A DNA stretch of 64,000 bases from the NCBI GenBank assembly GCA_022836615.1, contig MU405236.1, positions 264,877-328,876 of the forward strand, read 5' to 3'. The position numbers were made by a program, and so were the translations under genes. This document shows, piece after piece, positions 36,774 through 45,867 of the stretch (position 1 is the first letter of the stretch; every line of letters begins with the position of its first letter). The notes under the pieces were generated by a model. That model searched no databases and was not told the origin of the DNA. It worked only from the letters and a program-made list of their open reading frames with translations. Origin of the DNA: Annulohypoxylon bovei var. microspora (lineage: Eukaryota; Ascomycota; Sordariomycetes; Xylariales; Hypoxylaceae).

Positions 36774-38614
36774 GCATACCTGGGTCCTGGGTATTCGATT
36801 TACCTAGTAGAGGGCTGAGACTGTGGAGGGATGCAGGACACGAGCAGCAACAAAAGTAGCGGCGACGGCAAGGTTGACGATTATCAGAAAGCAGTTGGGA
36901 CAAGTGATGGGCGTAATTGAATGGCAAAACGGTTAGGAGAGTAGGCGTATCTCGGAGTCAAATGTGTCGTATTACCGGAACCAGATGTGCTTGTAAATTA
37001 AGCCATAGCTCCTTTTAATGTTTAGTCTATTGCTTCTGGGTATACGCGTGATATGTGAGTTAGCATGTGTGGTAACTCTATAGATAGTATATTGTAGTAA
37101 CCCAGACGGAATGTGAAAAATATTTGGCTACCTAACATTCTAATTGCCATTAACTAACTCGTAGTTACGCATTGGATGAAACTTGAGTAAGAATAATATA
37201 TGTAGCATCTATACATGTATTACCGCAATTGGCAATCAGCTATGCCGTGATTGGTCTATCTTTCTTCATTTACATAGTACTTCCATAACACGAAGGCCCA
37301 CTAAAAAGGTAACAATAGGTAAATACCAGGTGGATTGTAACTGTTATTAAATAGGAGATCTTAAGAGGCGGAATGAATAGAAAGATGTTACCAATTTCAT
37401 CACCGAAGTGAGGCTAATAAATATTACTAAAGTTTCCGAGTCCATAGTTAGACGAGAGTAGAAATACGTACTATCTACGAACCTTTACATGCTCCTCTTC
37501 TTATATCGTGTCTATTTCAACACTTTCCTATCTCAGTTTATTTTATTTTCATTCTTGTCTTAAATCACACGGCTAGGTTAGAAAATAGGACTAAACCATC
37601 GGCACCATTTTATGAGCGTTACGATCCCTAAATGCTTGCCAGACAGACTTGAGCTTATCTCATTGAGAGTAAGTTTCCGTAAATATACGACAGTAACCAT
37701 TCGACACTTTAAAAATGTCATGAGAAATCTAACATGGCGGTAGGTGAGTTACCTCAAGCAGCTAGACATCGAGGAGTTCTCGAGAGAAAACTTTGTAATT
37801 TTAGAGACGTTTCTTTAAATACAGATTCTTTCGGAGATGCTAGCCGTGGGCTTTGTATTTACGTGACATTATCGACGGCCACTAATAACACGGATATAAT
37901 CTAGTTTAGTTTCCTTACCTTCGGAATGGTCCTGACTATCCCAGATGAATATTGTTCTCTATGTACTACCTTAGGTAGCTAAGTCTGCCTAAGCTGTGTT
38001 AAGGTTCGTTAATAATCTATATTTATAGAAAAGAAGTAAGAGGTAGCTAAGGGAGAAGGATAAGATTAAGTTTTTAACGCAGTTTAAATCATTACCTATG
38101 AAAAAAAGATCGGTGGGAGAAGGAGAAGCCAAATCGATATGTCGCGGCGAGATTCAGAAATGGACCTATCAGTTCGTTAAATCGGCAAATAAGTAATCGA
38201 CAAGGAGCTTGATTCGACGTTAATCCCATGGAGTTTAAGAATGTTAGAGCATGCGCCTTATCAAATAGCCGTGACTGATAAAAATCCAAGAAATTGTTAA
38301 GGCGATTTCATAGTACAAGCTCATTCTCCACCAACATACCTAGGTAGGCAGGTATCGTAGAACTTCGGGAGTTGAATTACCTAGGTAGTCACAACTAGAG
38401 AAACCGACAAACAAGAACAGTATTCATTACATGTTAATATATCTTCTCATATTAATAAATAGTTATAAACAGGTCCTTCTCCCAAGATCACTCTGCCTTT
38501 CTATCTCCATCGTTTACAGCATTCTCTTCGCTCGTCCACGACGACTGGATAGCCCCTCCAAACACTATTAAATTAAACTTCATCCATAAATATCTCACGA
38601 GAAAACTTACAGTC
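36774..38614. other. intergenic region
   Basis: 1.84 kb of AT-rich DNA with no supportable gene. It holds TACCTAGGTAGGCAGG near 38337 and ACCTAGGTAG near 38380. Confidence 0.45.
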
Positions 38615-38918
38615 ATAAAGGTCATTACCGTCTGCGTTCTTACCTTGGCTTACGCTGCTACCGCTACGCCAACTTCATATGAGTCCACATTATCCGGTGT
38701 GGTCCAGCGAGATTAGTAAGATCACGTCAATTATATTTCACGACATGTCCAAGTCATGTACTAACGAGCTGCTGATTGTTTCTCTAGCGGATGTGGGATG
38801 TATAATGGCGACGCGGCATGTGTAGCAATTTGCGCTTTAGGATCGATGTGCGAAAGCCAGAGGGGGCGACAAGCAGTGATGCTGTAAGAATGATATTTGC
38901 GACTGTACATATATCTAA
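38615..38918 (+). pseudogene. broken small secreted cysteine-rich peptide gene (defensin-like)
   Basis: From 38618 an open frame begins with a signal-peptide-like stretch (KVITVCVLTLAYAATATP). It runs to an intron at 38716-38787 (GTAAGA donor, TCTCTAG acceptor). Exon 2 gives four cysteines in a C-x8-C-x3-C-x6-C pattern that ends at a stop at 38885-38887. The C-x3-C spacing and small size recall fungal cysteine-stabilised alpha-beta (defensin-like) peptides, which need a further C-x-C pair. Such a pair lies just downstream at 38898-38906, but in the +1 frame and behind a TGA at 38877. The codon where the start should be, 38615-38617, is ATA instead of ATG. So the gene looks inactivated by a start-codon loss and a frameshift or stop. 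I did not find an upstream exon that would supply an ATG in phase. The family call is tentative. Confidence 0.45.
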
Positions 38919-39180
38919 GCATGAATGGGAGTAAGATTTGATCTGAGGGAAGATAAACTTATATATGGAAGAATGAAGGCTAGGTACTTAGGGGCTTTGG
39001 GTGGTGGCCCCTAATGTCTCTTTCTTGGATGTTATCAACCTATTTCAATTGACATATATATTTATCCGGTCAATTACGCAGTGTTATATTTGCAATCCCC
39101 TGTTTTAAGATCCAGCTCGCTTGACTTAGTTCGATGTCTGATTCCGCAGAGCAGCATGAGTGCCAGCATGAGTTTCCAGG

Positions 39181-40275
39181 TTAGTTAAAATTCTGCCTCA
39201 ACCACTCTTGATCCAAATCATCAAGGCTATCTTCTGTCTCCGTGTTGTAGCCGTCTAGGTCGTTATCCTCGAGAAATTCATCTAGAAGCCCCGCAACCTC
39301 GTCATTATTCATGTCTGCAAATGCGGAGTGGGTATTTCCTTTTAGACCTCCATCTTTGTTTAGATAAAAGATTTCCGCATTCCCGCCATACTGGTTAATG
39401 AGCTTGGCTGCTTGTCTCGCCTGCCGAATAAACGGGTAGCTCTCATCCCTGTGATCTCCCCACACGAACTGGATAGCTTTAAGCTTGGCCAACTTCTTAA
39501 AATCTTCAAGGGGCACCTTTATGGGACCGAACGGCTCCCCGGCAGTGATGTTGTATGTGTCGGGGAACACGCAACCGTAACCCTCGTAGGCTACGATAGC
39601 TTTTATGTTTGTCGAGTTGCTCTTGATGGCTGTCAGTTGCGCACGCAAGCCAGACGCCGAATTGGCAAGGTACACGATACTATTCCCAAGCCGGCCCGAG
39701 TCTGCTGCGACGGCGGCTGCTTGCGACTCGAGGTGTACGTTCTTGTTGGTGTCAAACTCGACATAGCGCGCGCTAGTAGCTTGCTGCCACGACTCGGGGT
39801 CCCCGGTAGGAAACTGCACACCCGGCCAGAAATTTGGGTACGAGGGACCAAAATTCCAGGCTGCAAAGTTGCCCTGGTCTCTGTAAGAGGGCGTATAGCT
39901 ATATGGTTCGCAGGCCCAATTAGCACGTCCGACCCTCGGCCCGTCCCAGAGGTAGACGGGATAGCGGCGACGTAAGAACATGTCCTTGTAGCCTTCGCCA
40001 CCGTCCCACCGGTTCTGCCACGCCTGCGTGGTTGCGCTATGCCACATGACAATGCCTGTACTCCGCGGCCTCCACGGAATGAAGTATTCCATGTACCCAT
40101 GGTCGCATGAGAGGGTGAAGTTGGGGAAGATGGGGCTCTCGATGACATTGCCTCCCACCACAAAGCCGCCAGATTTGTTTAAGATAATTGGGCGTTTCCT
40201 CACTCCCCGACTATCTTGAGCCATCCCTGCTACTGCTGGAACAAGCAGTGCAAATAAGGCGACGAGGGTTAGCAT
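39181..40275 (-). CDS. secreted alpha/beta-hydrolase (esterase-like)
   Basis: A single exon of 364 aa. Residues 1-17 are a signal peptide (MLTLVALFALLVPAVAG). The mature part fits a fungal secreted alpha/beta-hydrolase group, recalled from the lines GGFVVGGNVIESPIFPN, SCDHGYMEYFIPWRPRS, YPVYLWDGPRVGRANWACEP and SYTPSYRDQGNFAAWNFGPS. A probable nucleophile is Ser206 in YLANSASGL, where the usual elbow would read N-S-A-G-G or G-H-S-x-G. Asp274 (VWGDHR) and His316 (GNTHSAFADM) would complete the triad. N-glycosylation sequons occur (NFT, NST, NIT). The C-terminus is strongly acidic. It probably cleaves an ester outside the cell, but the substrate is unknown. A charge-rich tail of about 35 residues follows the last catalytic residue. 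The start ATG at 40275 is the only one ahead of the signal peptide. Confidence 0.75.
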   Translation of the reverse strand: MLTLVALFALLVPAVAGMAQDSRGVRKRPIILNKSGGFVVGGNVIESPIFPNFTLSCDHGYMEYFIPWRPRSTGIVMWHSATTQAWQNRWDGGEGYKDMFLRRRYPVYLWDGPRVGRANWACEPYSYTPSYRDQGNFAAWNFGPSYPNFWPGVQFPTGDPESWQQATSARYVEFDTNKNVHLESQAAAVAADSGRLGNSIVYLANSASGLRAQLTAIKSNSTNIKAIVAYEGYGCVFPDTYNITAGEPFGPIKVPLEDFKKLAKLKAIQFVWGDHRDESYPFIRQARQAAKLINQYGGNAEIFYLNKDGGLKGNTHSAFADMNNDEVAGLLDEFLEDNDLDGYNTETEDSLDDLDQEWLRQNFN

Positions 40276-41341
40276 CTTTGGTACCTAGCTAATCGTTCAA
40301 TCTCTACAAACCAAGATGGTGCCAAAAAAATACATATGCTGGCAGGGCAAATAAAAGGGGCATATCATTCACTTCGCTCCGCTTCAACATTTCTTATAAC
40401 TCGGACCCGCAGGCCCTTAGTAACTGCCGAAGTTTCTCACCATATTGATTTGGAGTTCATGGCTAATAGGGGAGAACATTCTGATGCGCCCATTCGGGGT
40501 GTATTTATTCAGCCGCCGGTATCCGCAAACCCAGCCAGTGCTTTGGTAATCTGGGGAAACGGAAGCTGGCCGGGGATAAGTAGAATAAGAGGAGGTATCT
40601 ATAGAAGTTTCATCTGGCTTGATCGTCGGAAGGAGGAGGTTGTATTTCGAGTACCTAGGTAATAATGTCGCAAGGGGTAAATTACTTTTATATTGGACGT
40701 GAATTGTAACCTGGATAAATATACAGGCCTAAGAGGCTAAGACCACAATCAAAATGTGGAATATAATACATTCGATAACAAAAATATTGGAACGTACCTA
40801 TCGGAAATATGTACGGTTCACGAAGAATCTAGGTTACCTAGATATTTATCCTTTCGACTTCAGAATTTACTCGAGGATGACTCCTGGATGAGTGAAGTTG
40901 CTGACGGGAATATCATTACATAAGCGGTCAGTGTCTTAAATAAACTTCTGACATATTAATACATACATACTCGCTACGTCCGAACTTTTGCCGGGATTAT
41001 TCATACATGTATGAAGAGGGATCCACACTAGGTACCGATGTACTATCTAGTAGGTACCTAGTACCTAACCTTGAAATGCGGGCGCTCGGTCATGAGCGAT
41101 TAGGTAAGAAATTTAAACCATGGAGCTCGGACCATAAGCCTTGACGCGACTACCTTCCACTTCCACATCATCGCTTCAGCACACAATCGCGTTAACTTTA
41201 TTACCCTGTTCTTCATCACTCCTCATCTTTCACCTTCCGTTATTAATTTTCCATCGTTTTCTACCTCGATACGAACTTCCATGGTACACCTTTTAAAGAC
41301 CGACAACTAACCTTCTGCCTTCTGCAATCTGCGTTGGGATC
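40276..41341. promoter_or_regulatory. divergent spacer esterase / ING gene
   Basis: 1.07 kb between two divergent start codons. A 108-codon plus-strand frame at 40336-40662 starts with ATG but has no family match and lies in the esterase promoter, so I do not call it a gene. Elements resembling stress-response motifs (AGGGG at about 40468) are present but common. Spacer palindromes occur at 41030-41062. Confidence 0.35.
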
Positions 41342-43984
41342 ATGGCGACCGCAGTAGAAGCAAACGGTGATAAAGGTGGGGAGCTCGACGGTGATATCTC
41401 ACCGAGGAACAAGGACTCTAGCACCTTGACACGGCCTATCCCATCAATAGATACCGCGAACAATGGCCTCGGATCTCTCAACATGCGCGCCGATCCGGAT
41501 GCCCAAGCTACCGTCACCGATTTCCTCGACTTCACCGAATACCTCCCCTCCGACATGATGCGATCGCTTACCCTCATCGGGAACCTTGACCAAGCCTACA
41601 TCGACGCCTCGGCAACAGTAAACGGCCTCACCGCCGCGTGGGGAAAGCTGCCGACTCTACCAGCCGACCAACGTCCCGCCCCCGCGAAGCTGCGTCAAGA
41701 GATATCCGAGAATCTAAATCGCGCCGTCAGCTCGCGCGTCTTCTCGCACGCCGAAGCTATACGCATCCACGAAAACGTCATCAGGCATTACAACAGAGCC
41801 AAGACCATCCACGCGAAACTTCAAGCGATGCGCGATAACTTCCCTGCCGCGGAGGAGCAGAAGAGCCCTACCCAGGTTAAGTCCCCGCAGATGCTCCGCA
41901 CTCCCAAGATCACTCTTCGGCTTGACAGCAACGGACAGAAAATCCAGAGGCCGCCTCGGATCACTGTTCCGGGAGAGGTGCTCGCGCCTTACGAGATTGA
42001 TTTCAACACCTATAGCTCGCTGAGCGACGAGAGCTCCGACGACGACGAGGAAGAGGACGAGATGCCGACGTCCCCTCCGAGGCAAGTCGCGACGCCGTCG
42101 GCTCGCATCAAGGTGGTCAAACCTCCCAAATCCCCCAAGCCCCCTAAGCAGAAGGTTCCTAAGCCGCCGCGACCTCCTCGGGCATCCGCCAACAGGTCTG
42201 ACAACGCGATGCCCATGATGTCCACGAGCACCGCGCTGGCCCAGCTCAAGCCGCCGCCCGAGAACGCGGTCCCCGGCAGCGCCGACGCGCCGTGGCTCCA
42301 GCTGACGCCCTACGAGCTGGCGAAGCTACGAAAGCGCATGAAGAAGAATGCGGTATGGAATCCCAGCGACACCATGATAGCCCGAGAGCTTAAGAACCTG
42401 GGACGCGGCGTCGAGGCCTACAGGGCCGCCCAGAAACAAGCAGAGGAGGAGGGAAAGCCCTTCGAGGCAGCCCTCCCCGCCCCGGTGGTCGATGCCGAGT
42501 CCGGGACCCAGCATCCTCCCGAAGGCGCGATTAGCGCTGAAGCCCTGACGGCCGACGAGGTACAGTTAAGCAACCGCGGCATGAAGTTGAACGAGGCCAA
42601 AAAGCTGAAACGTGAATCTATGGCAAGAATCGCAGCCGAGGAAGCGGAAGAATCTGCTAGGAAAATGATGGAAGCTGCTCGGATGTTTCTCAGCCACGAA
42701 GCCTCGCCGTCCGCCAACGGGGGCCAGGACAGACCGCCCGAGGCAAGTCAGAGCCAAGGGAAGGCCAGCAAGCCAAAGACGAGAAAGCGGAAGCGCAACT
42801 CCATGTCGGAGACTCCCGTCTCGGAGAAGCCCGAGGCGGCCCAGAGCTTGCCGGCGAACCAACCGCCTAGCCAGCCGGACAAGCCTCAGCTAAAGCGGAC
42901 CAAGACCGAGACCCCGGTTCCGCTGCCCCAGCTCACCCCTCGGCCGCCGTCTGTACCTCCTCCGCCCCCCGCGTCTGCAGCGCCTCCCGCGCCCACGGAG
43001 ACTCCCGTTCCCGTCCCACACCTCGGGAAGATATCCCAGGCTTCCGCAGCGTCGAAGACACCGGTACCGGTACCCCTTCCGGTTTCTTCAGACACGTCCA
43101 TGGTAACTACCAGGTCTGCCGCATCATCGTCGACAACCAGCCCGGCGCCGTCATCTAGCTTTACCACGACGGTCCCTGTCAAGCCGCCCGCGGAAACGCC
43201 CGTCCCGCCACCCATCAAGACCTCAACCACGCCCATCCCCCCTCCAGCTCGAGAAATCCCTAAACGGGAAACTAGACAGAACTTACAGCAAGCTCCCGCC
43301 CCCACTCCAGCTAACCCCAAGCAGCTAAGTTCTCGGGGAAATACCCCAACAACCGCTTCAGCGCCCGAACCGCAGACAGCACCCTCGCGTCGGCCTACCT
43401 CGCGCGGCAAAGCTGCAAGTCAAGAGCCCCCTCCAACCCTCGCAGCCGAGCGACCTCGACGCGCGAGCACCGCTCGGAACACCCCGGCACCGGAGCTGCG
43501 CCAACCTAGCAAGCGCACCAAACGACCCGCTCCCGGCGTGGTGACCACAAACTCGGGCGGCACCAGCGCCGTCGGAAAGCGCAAGGCGGCGCCTCGCAAG
43601 AAAGCAATCGGCAAGAAGGAAAAGGGCGCAAACCAGCAGGAGGTCGAGGGCGAAGTGGACGACGACGGCAACGTCATCGATCCCGACGAGCCGCGATATT
43701 GCCTCTGCAATGGGGTTAGCTTCGGCACTATGATACAGTGCGACAACGTTGATGTGAGCGCCGATAAGACTACTAGTACCCCAACACGAGGTGTCAAGAG
43801 AAGACGCGTTAAGAAACTAACCGAGCCACGCGTACAGAATTGCAAGCAGGAATGGTTCCATCTCGCCTGCGTGGGACTTTCCGAGATACCGGCACGCACG
43901 ACAAAGTGGTACTGCCCCGAGTGCCGTATCTTGCTCAACATCGGAGGAAGAGGAGAGGTGAACTCACGAGGAGTGAAGATGTGA
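41342..43984 (+). CDS. ING-family PHD-finger chromatin protein (Pho23/Yng-like)
   Basis: The open frame is 880 codons; the mature protein is probably 852 aa because an 84-nt intron at 43754-43837 keeps the frame open. Residues about 55-165 are the ING N-terminal helical domain (DFLDFTEYLPSDMMRSLTLI, ... AIRIHENVIRHYNRAKTIHA). The middle 600 residues are disordered and Pro/Lys/Ser-rich, with repeated ETPVPxP motifs (about residues 522-630) and an acidic patch (DESSDDDEEEDEM). The C-terminus is a PHD finger: PRYCLCNGVSFGTMIQCDN, then CKQEWFHLACVGLSEIPART and KWYCPECRILL. The unspliced frame would put about 28 basic residues between the third and fourth zinc ligands. ING proteins bind histone H3 trimethyl-K4 with the PHD and anchor acetyltransferase (NuA4/NuA3) or Rpd3 deacetylase complexes. 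Which complex this one serves cannot be told. Confidence 0.85.
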   Translation: MATAVEANGDKGGELDGDISPRNKDSSTLTRPIPSIDTANNGLGSLNMRADPDAQATVTDFLDFTEYLPSDMMRSLTLIGNLDQAYIDASATVNGLTAAWGKLPTLPADQRPAPAKLRQEISENLNRAVSSRVFSHAEAIRIHENVIRHYNRAKTIHAKLQAMRDNFPAAEEQKSPTQVKSPQMLRTPKITLRLDSNGQKIQRPPRITVPGEVLAPYEIDFNTYSSLSDESSDDDEEEDEMPTSPPRQVATPSARIKVVKPPKSPKPPKQKVPKPPRPPRASANRSDNAMPMMSTSTALAQLKPPPENAVPGSADAPWLQLTPYELAKLRKRMKKNAVWNPSDTMIARELKNLGRGVEAYRAAQKQAEEEGKPFEAALPAPVVDAESGTQHPPEGAISAEALTADEVQLSNRGMKLNEAKKLKRESMARIAAEEAEESARKMMEAARMFLSHEASPSANGGQDRPPEASQSQGKASKPKTRKRKRNSMSETPVSEKPEAAQSLPANQPPSQPDKPQLKRTKTETPVPLPQLTPRPPSVPPPPPASAAPPAPTETPVPVPHLGKISQASAASKTPVPVPLPVSSDTSMVTTRSAASSSTTSPAPSSSFTTTVPVKPPAETPVPPPIKTSTTPIPPPAREIPKRETRQNLQQAPAPTPANPKQLSSRGNTPTTASAPEPQTAPSRRPTSRGKAASQEPPPTLAAERPRRASTARNTPAPELRQPSKRTKRPAPGVVTTNSGGTSAVGKRKAAPRKKAIGKKEKGANQQEVEGEVDDDGNVIDPDEPRYCLCNGVSFGTMIQCDNVDVSADKTTSTPTRGVKRRRVKKLTEPRVQNCKQEWFHLACVGLSEIPARTTKWYCPECRILLNIGGRGEVNSRGVKM
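43754..43837 (+). other. predicted in-frame intron in the ING PHD finger
   Basis: The segment has a GTGAGC donor, an AAACTAACC branch-like site at 43814-43822 and a CGTACAG acceptor. Its length of 84 nt is a multiple of three and it has no stop, so the open frame hides it. A second possible donor (GTTGAT, 43748) would leave the finger with C-x3-C instead of C-x5-C between ligands 3 and 4. Confidence 0.7.
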
Positions 43985-45209
43985 CGGCACACCTCTTCTC
44001 CTCAACCCCCCCCATAATCCCCCTATAATCCCCCTATAATCCTCGGCCCTCGCAATGAGAAGGCGTCCCGTCTTTCGCTAACGACTGATGCTATTTATCT
44101 AAACCCTGCCCCGACCATTTGGCTTCTACTTGGTGACGTCGTCATCGAGCTTTAATGTATCCGTATCTGCATCTGCATCCGCATCAGTGTAGAAATCTAG
44201 AAGCAGAGAGATAGCCCGAGAAGATTCGTACTTGGGAGCACAGGTCAGGATTTGGGAGAATTCAGGGGTTATAGGAGATTTATCGCGGTGTTGCGGGTCG
44301 CAAAAGTTACGAGCTTAAAGATCCTACAACGAGCCACAGTTCCTTCACTGCGAATCGAAGTCCGCGTGCGGCACAACTAGCCCTGGTCTATTGCGGATTC
44401 CGTTTCGTATGCGGTTGTATTTTTGTAATTAGAATCGAGGACCGCTTGGGGTCTGGGAGATGCTGAGTTCTGAGTGGCGACTGAAGATGGGCTTGGAAGA
44501 GATGGTTTACTTGGCCCTCGGCGCAGTTTGGCAGGGGATACAAGAGCTATATCGTATGCATATTGCAGTTTTTGAGGCGGAAATTAATGGTGGTAATGTT
44601 TTCGAGAATTGTAAGCCGAGCCATCCCGTACAAGTATTCCGCCAAGACGGGAGAAAGGCGATGCTAGCTGTAAGATGCGAAAGGCCTTCAAAAGAAAAGG
44701 GCTGTTGTACCTTATTCCTCGTCTATGTAGTTCCTACTACCCTCTGGGGCTTAAGATGGTCTAATGTTCGTACGTCTAATACTCTTGGAAACCTGGTGGT
44801 GCTCTCATTTACGCCGGTCGCCCCAATGCCAGCATCTCACGAAGTGTATCTATGGTTACGCTGTCTGCCTCTTGATTCGGGGTTCTTCGTTAGGTATATC
44901 AAATTGTAGATATGACAGGTAGGTACCTAATAGGTACCTAGGTAGGCACGAAACAATGCTGATTAAGATGTGAATAAGATTGTAGATTTTGATATAGTAA
45001 CTTGATTATGAAAATAGGTACTGTCCTACCTAGGAAGGGACGCAAGATAATGTTAAACCCGACCGCCACCAATGTTGCCTGCAACTTATTTTATTCTTTA
45101 CAACACTCAGCGTACGTAAACTTCATCTTTTTCTACCCACTTAGATAGTGCTACAAGACTGCGACACCTACCATTCTCATTCCCTGCATTATTTCCGCAG
45201 ATCTCGAAA
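43985..45209. other. intergenic region
   Basis: A tandem repeat of the unit ATAATCCCCCT (three copies, about 44012-44043) follows the ING stop. The 149-codon frame at 44460-44909 begins with ATG but has no family similarity and is AT-rich; it is doubtful. The array GGTAGGTACC and its kin lie at 44918-44947. Confidence 0.4.
44012..44043. repeat. 11-nt tandem repeat (ATAATCCCCCT)3
   Basis: Three near-perfect copies lie just after the ING-family stop codon, probably in its 3' UTR. Confidence 0.85.
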
Positions 45210-45867
45210 ATGACACCCTCTGATGATTACGTGCCTATATTCCCACCTCATGTGGCCGATGAGAGAACCAAGGACTTTATAGCGAGATTCTACGCCGTAT
45301 CCGACGACCCGTCGAGGAACGAGGAGTGGGTGGACTACTTCTTACCTGACGCTGTGGTCATCATCGGTGATAAGTCTGCTAAGGGAACTGATGGTATGAA
45401 ATATGAAATACCACCTATCCAGTAGAGAGTTATGATTTGATTTTATCAGCAACTAACACGGAGCTTTTATTAGAGATCCGTCGCTTGCGTCAAAGTATGT
45501 GGGAAGGGACGGAATCACGGAGGCACAAACCGGGGAAAGTGTTTCCGGCGTCCTTCGGCGGGGCCGACAACAGCGAAGAGATCACCATAGAATATAGTGA
45601 GTACATACCTACCTACATATGGTCTTTCTCCTTTATCCATGGCTATTTTTACTCTTTTAAACACGAGCTCCAACTTCCAATTATTGGTCAAACAGCCCTC
45701 CAAGAGAAGAAATGCTGACTATCGATGCTGCAGTGCTCCGAGGCTCACTCGATTTGGTTACGAAGAATGGAGAGCAGCAAGCGGTGTCGTGGGCGGGACA
45801 TGCTGTATTGAACGAGGTGCAGGGAATGCTGAAATATCGGCTCTATCAAGTTTACCTGCGCGGATGA
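45210..45867 (+). CDS. SnoaL-like (NTF2-fold) protein
   Basis: Three inferred exons: 45210-45393, 45474-45596 and 45734-45867 (146 aa). Phases agree (GTATGA and GTGAGT donors). The N-terminus reads DERTKDFIARFYAVSDDPSR, then NEEWVDYFLPDAVVIIGDKS, which is the start of a SnoaL/NTF2-like small cone fold. Exon 2 has EIRRLRQSMWEGTESRRHKP and exon 3 the strands SLDLVTKNGEQQAVSWAGHA and YRLYQVYLRG. Proteins of this fold are small enzymes (cyclases, isomerases) or binding proteins. No active-site set can be read here, so the activity is unknown. The stop at 45865-45867 makes it a compact single-domain protein. It stands alone in a gene-poor stretch. Confidence 0.8.

Noticed and set aside
35966..36859. 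297-codon plus-strand open frame, rich in Arg and Pro
   Set aside because: It overlaps the membrane protein gene in another frame and crosses two of its introns.
40336..40662. 108-codon plus-strand frame with ATG
   Set aside because: It is in the promoter of the secreted hydrolase, with no family match and no sign of a signal peptide or domain.
44460..44909. 149-codon plus-strand frame with ATG
   Set aside because: It has no recognisable domain and AT-rich codons unlike the flanking genes. It could be tested with RNA data.
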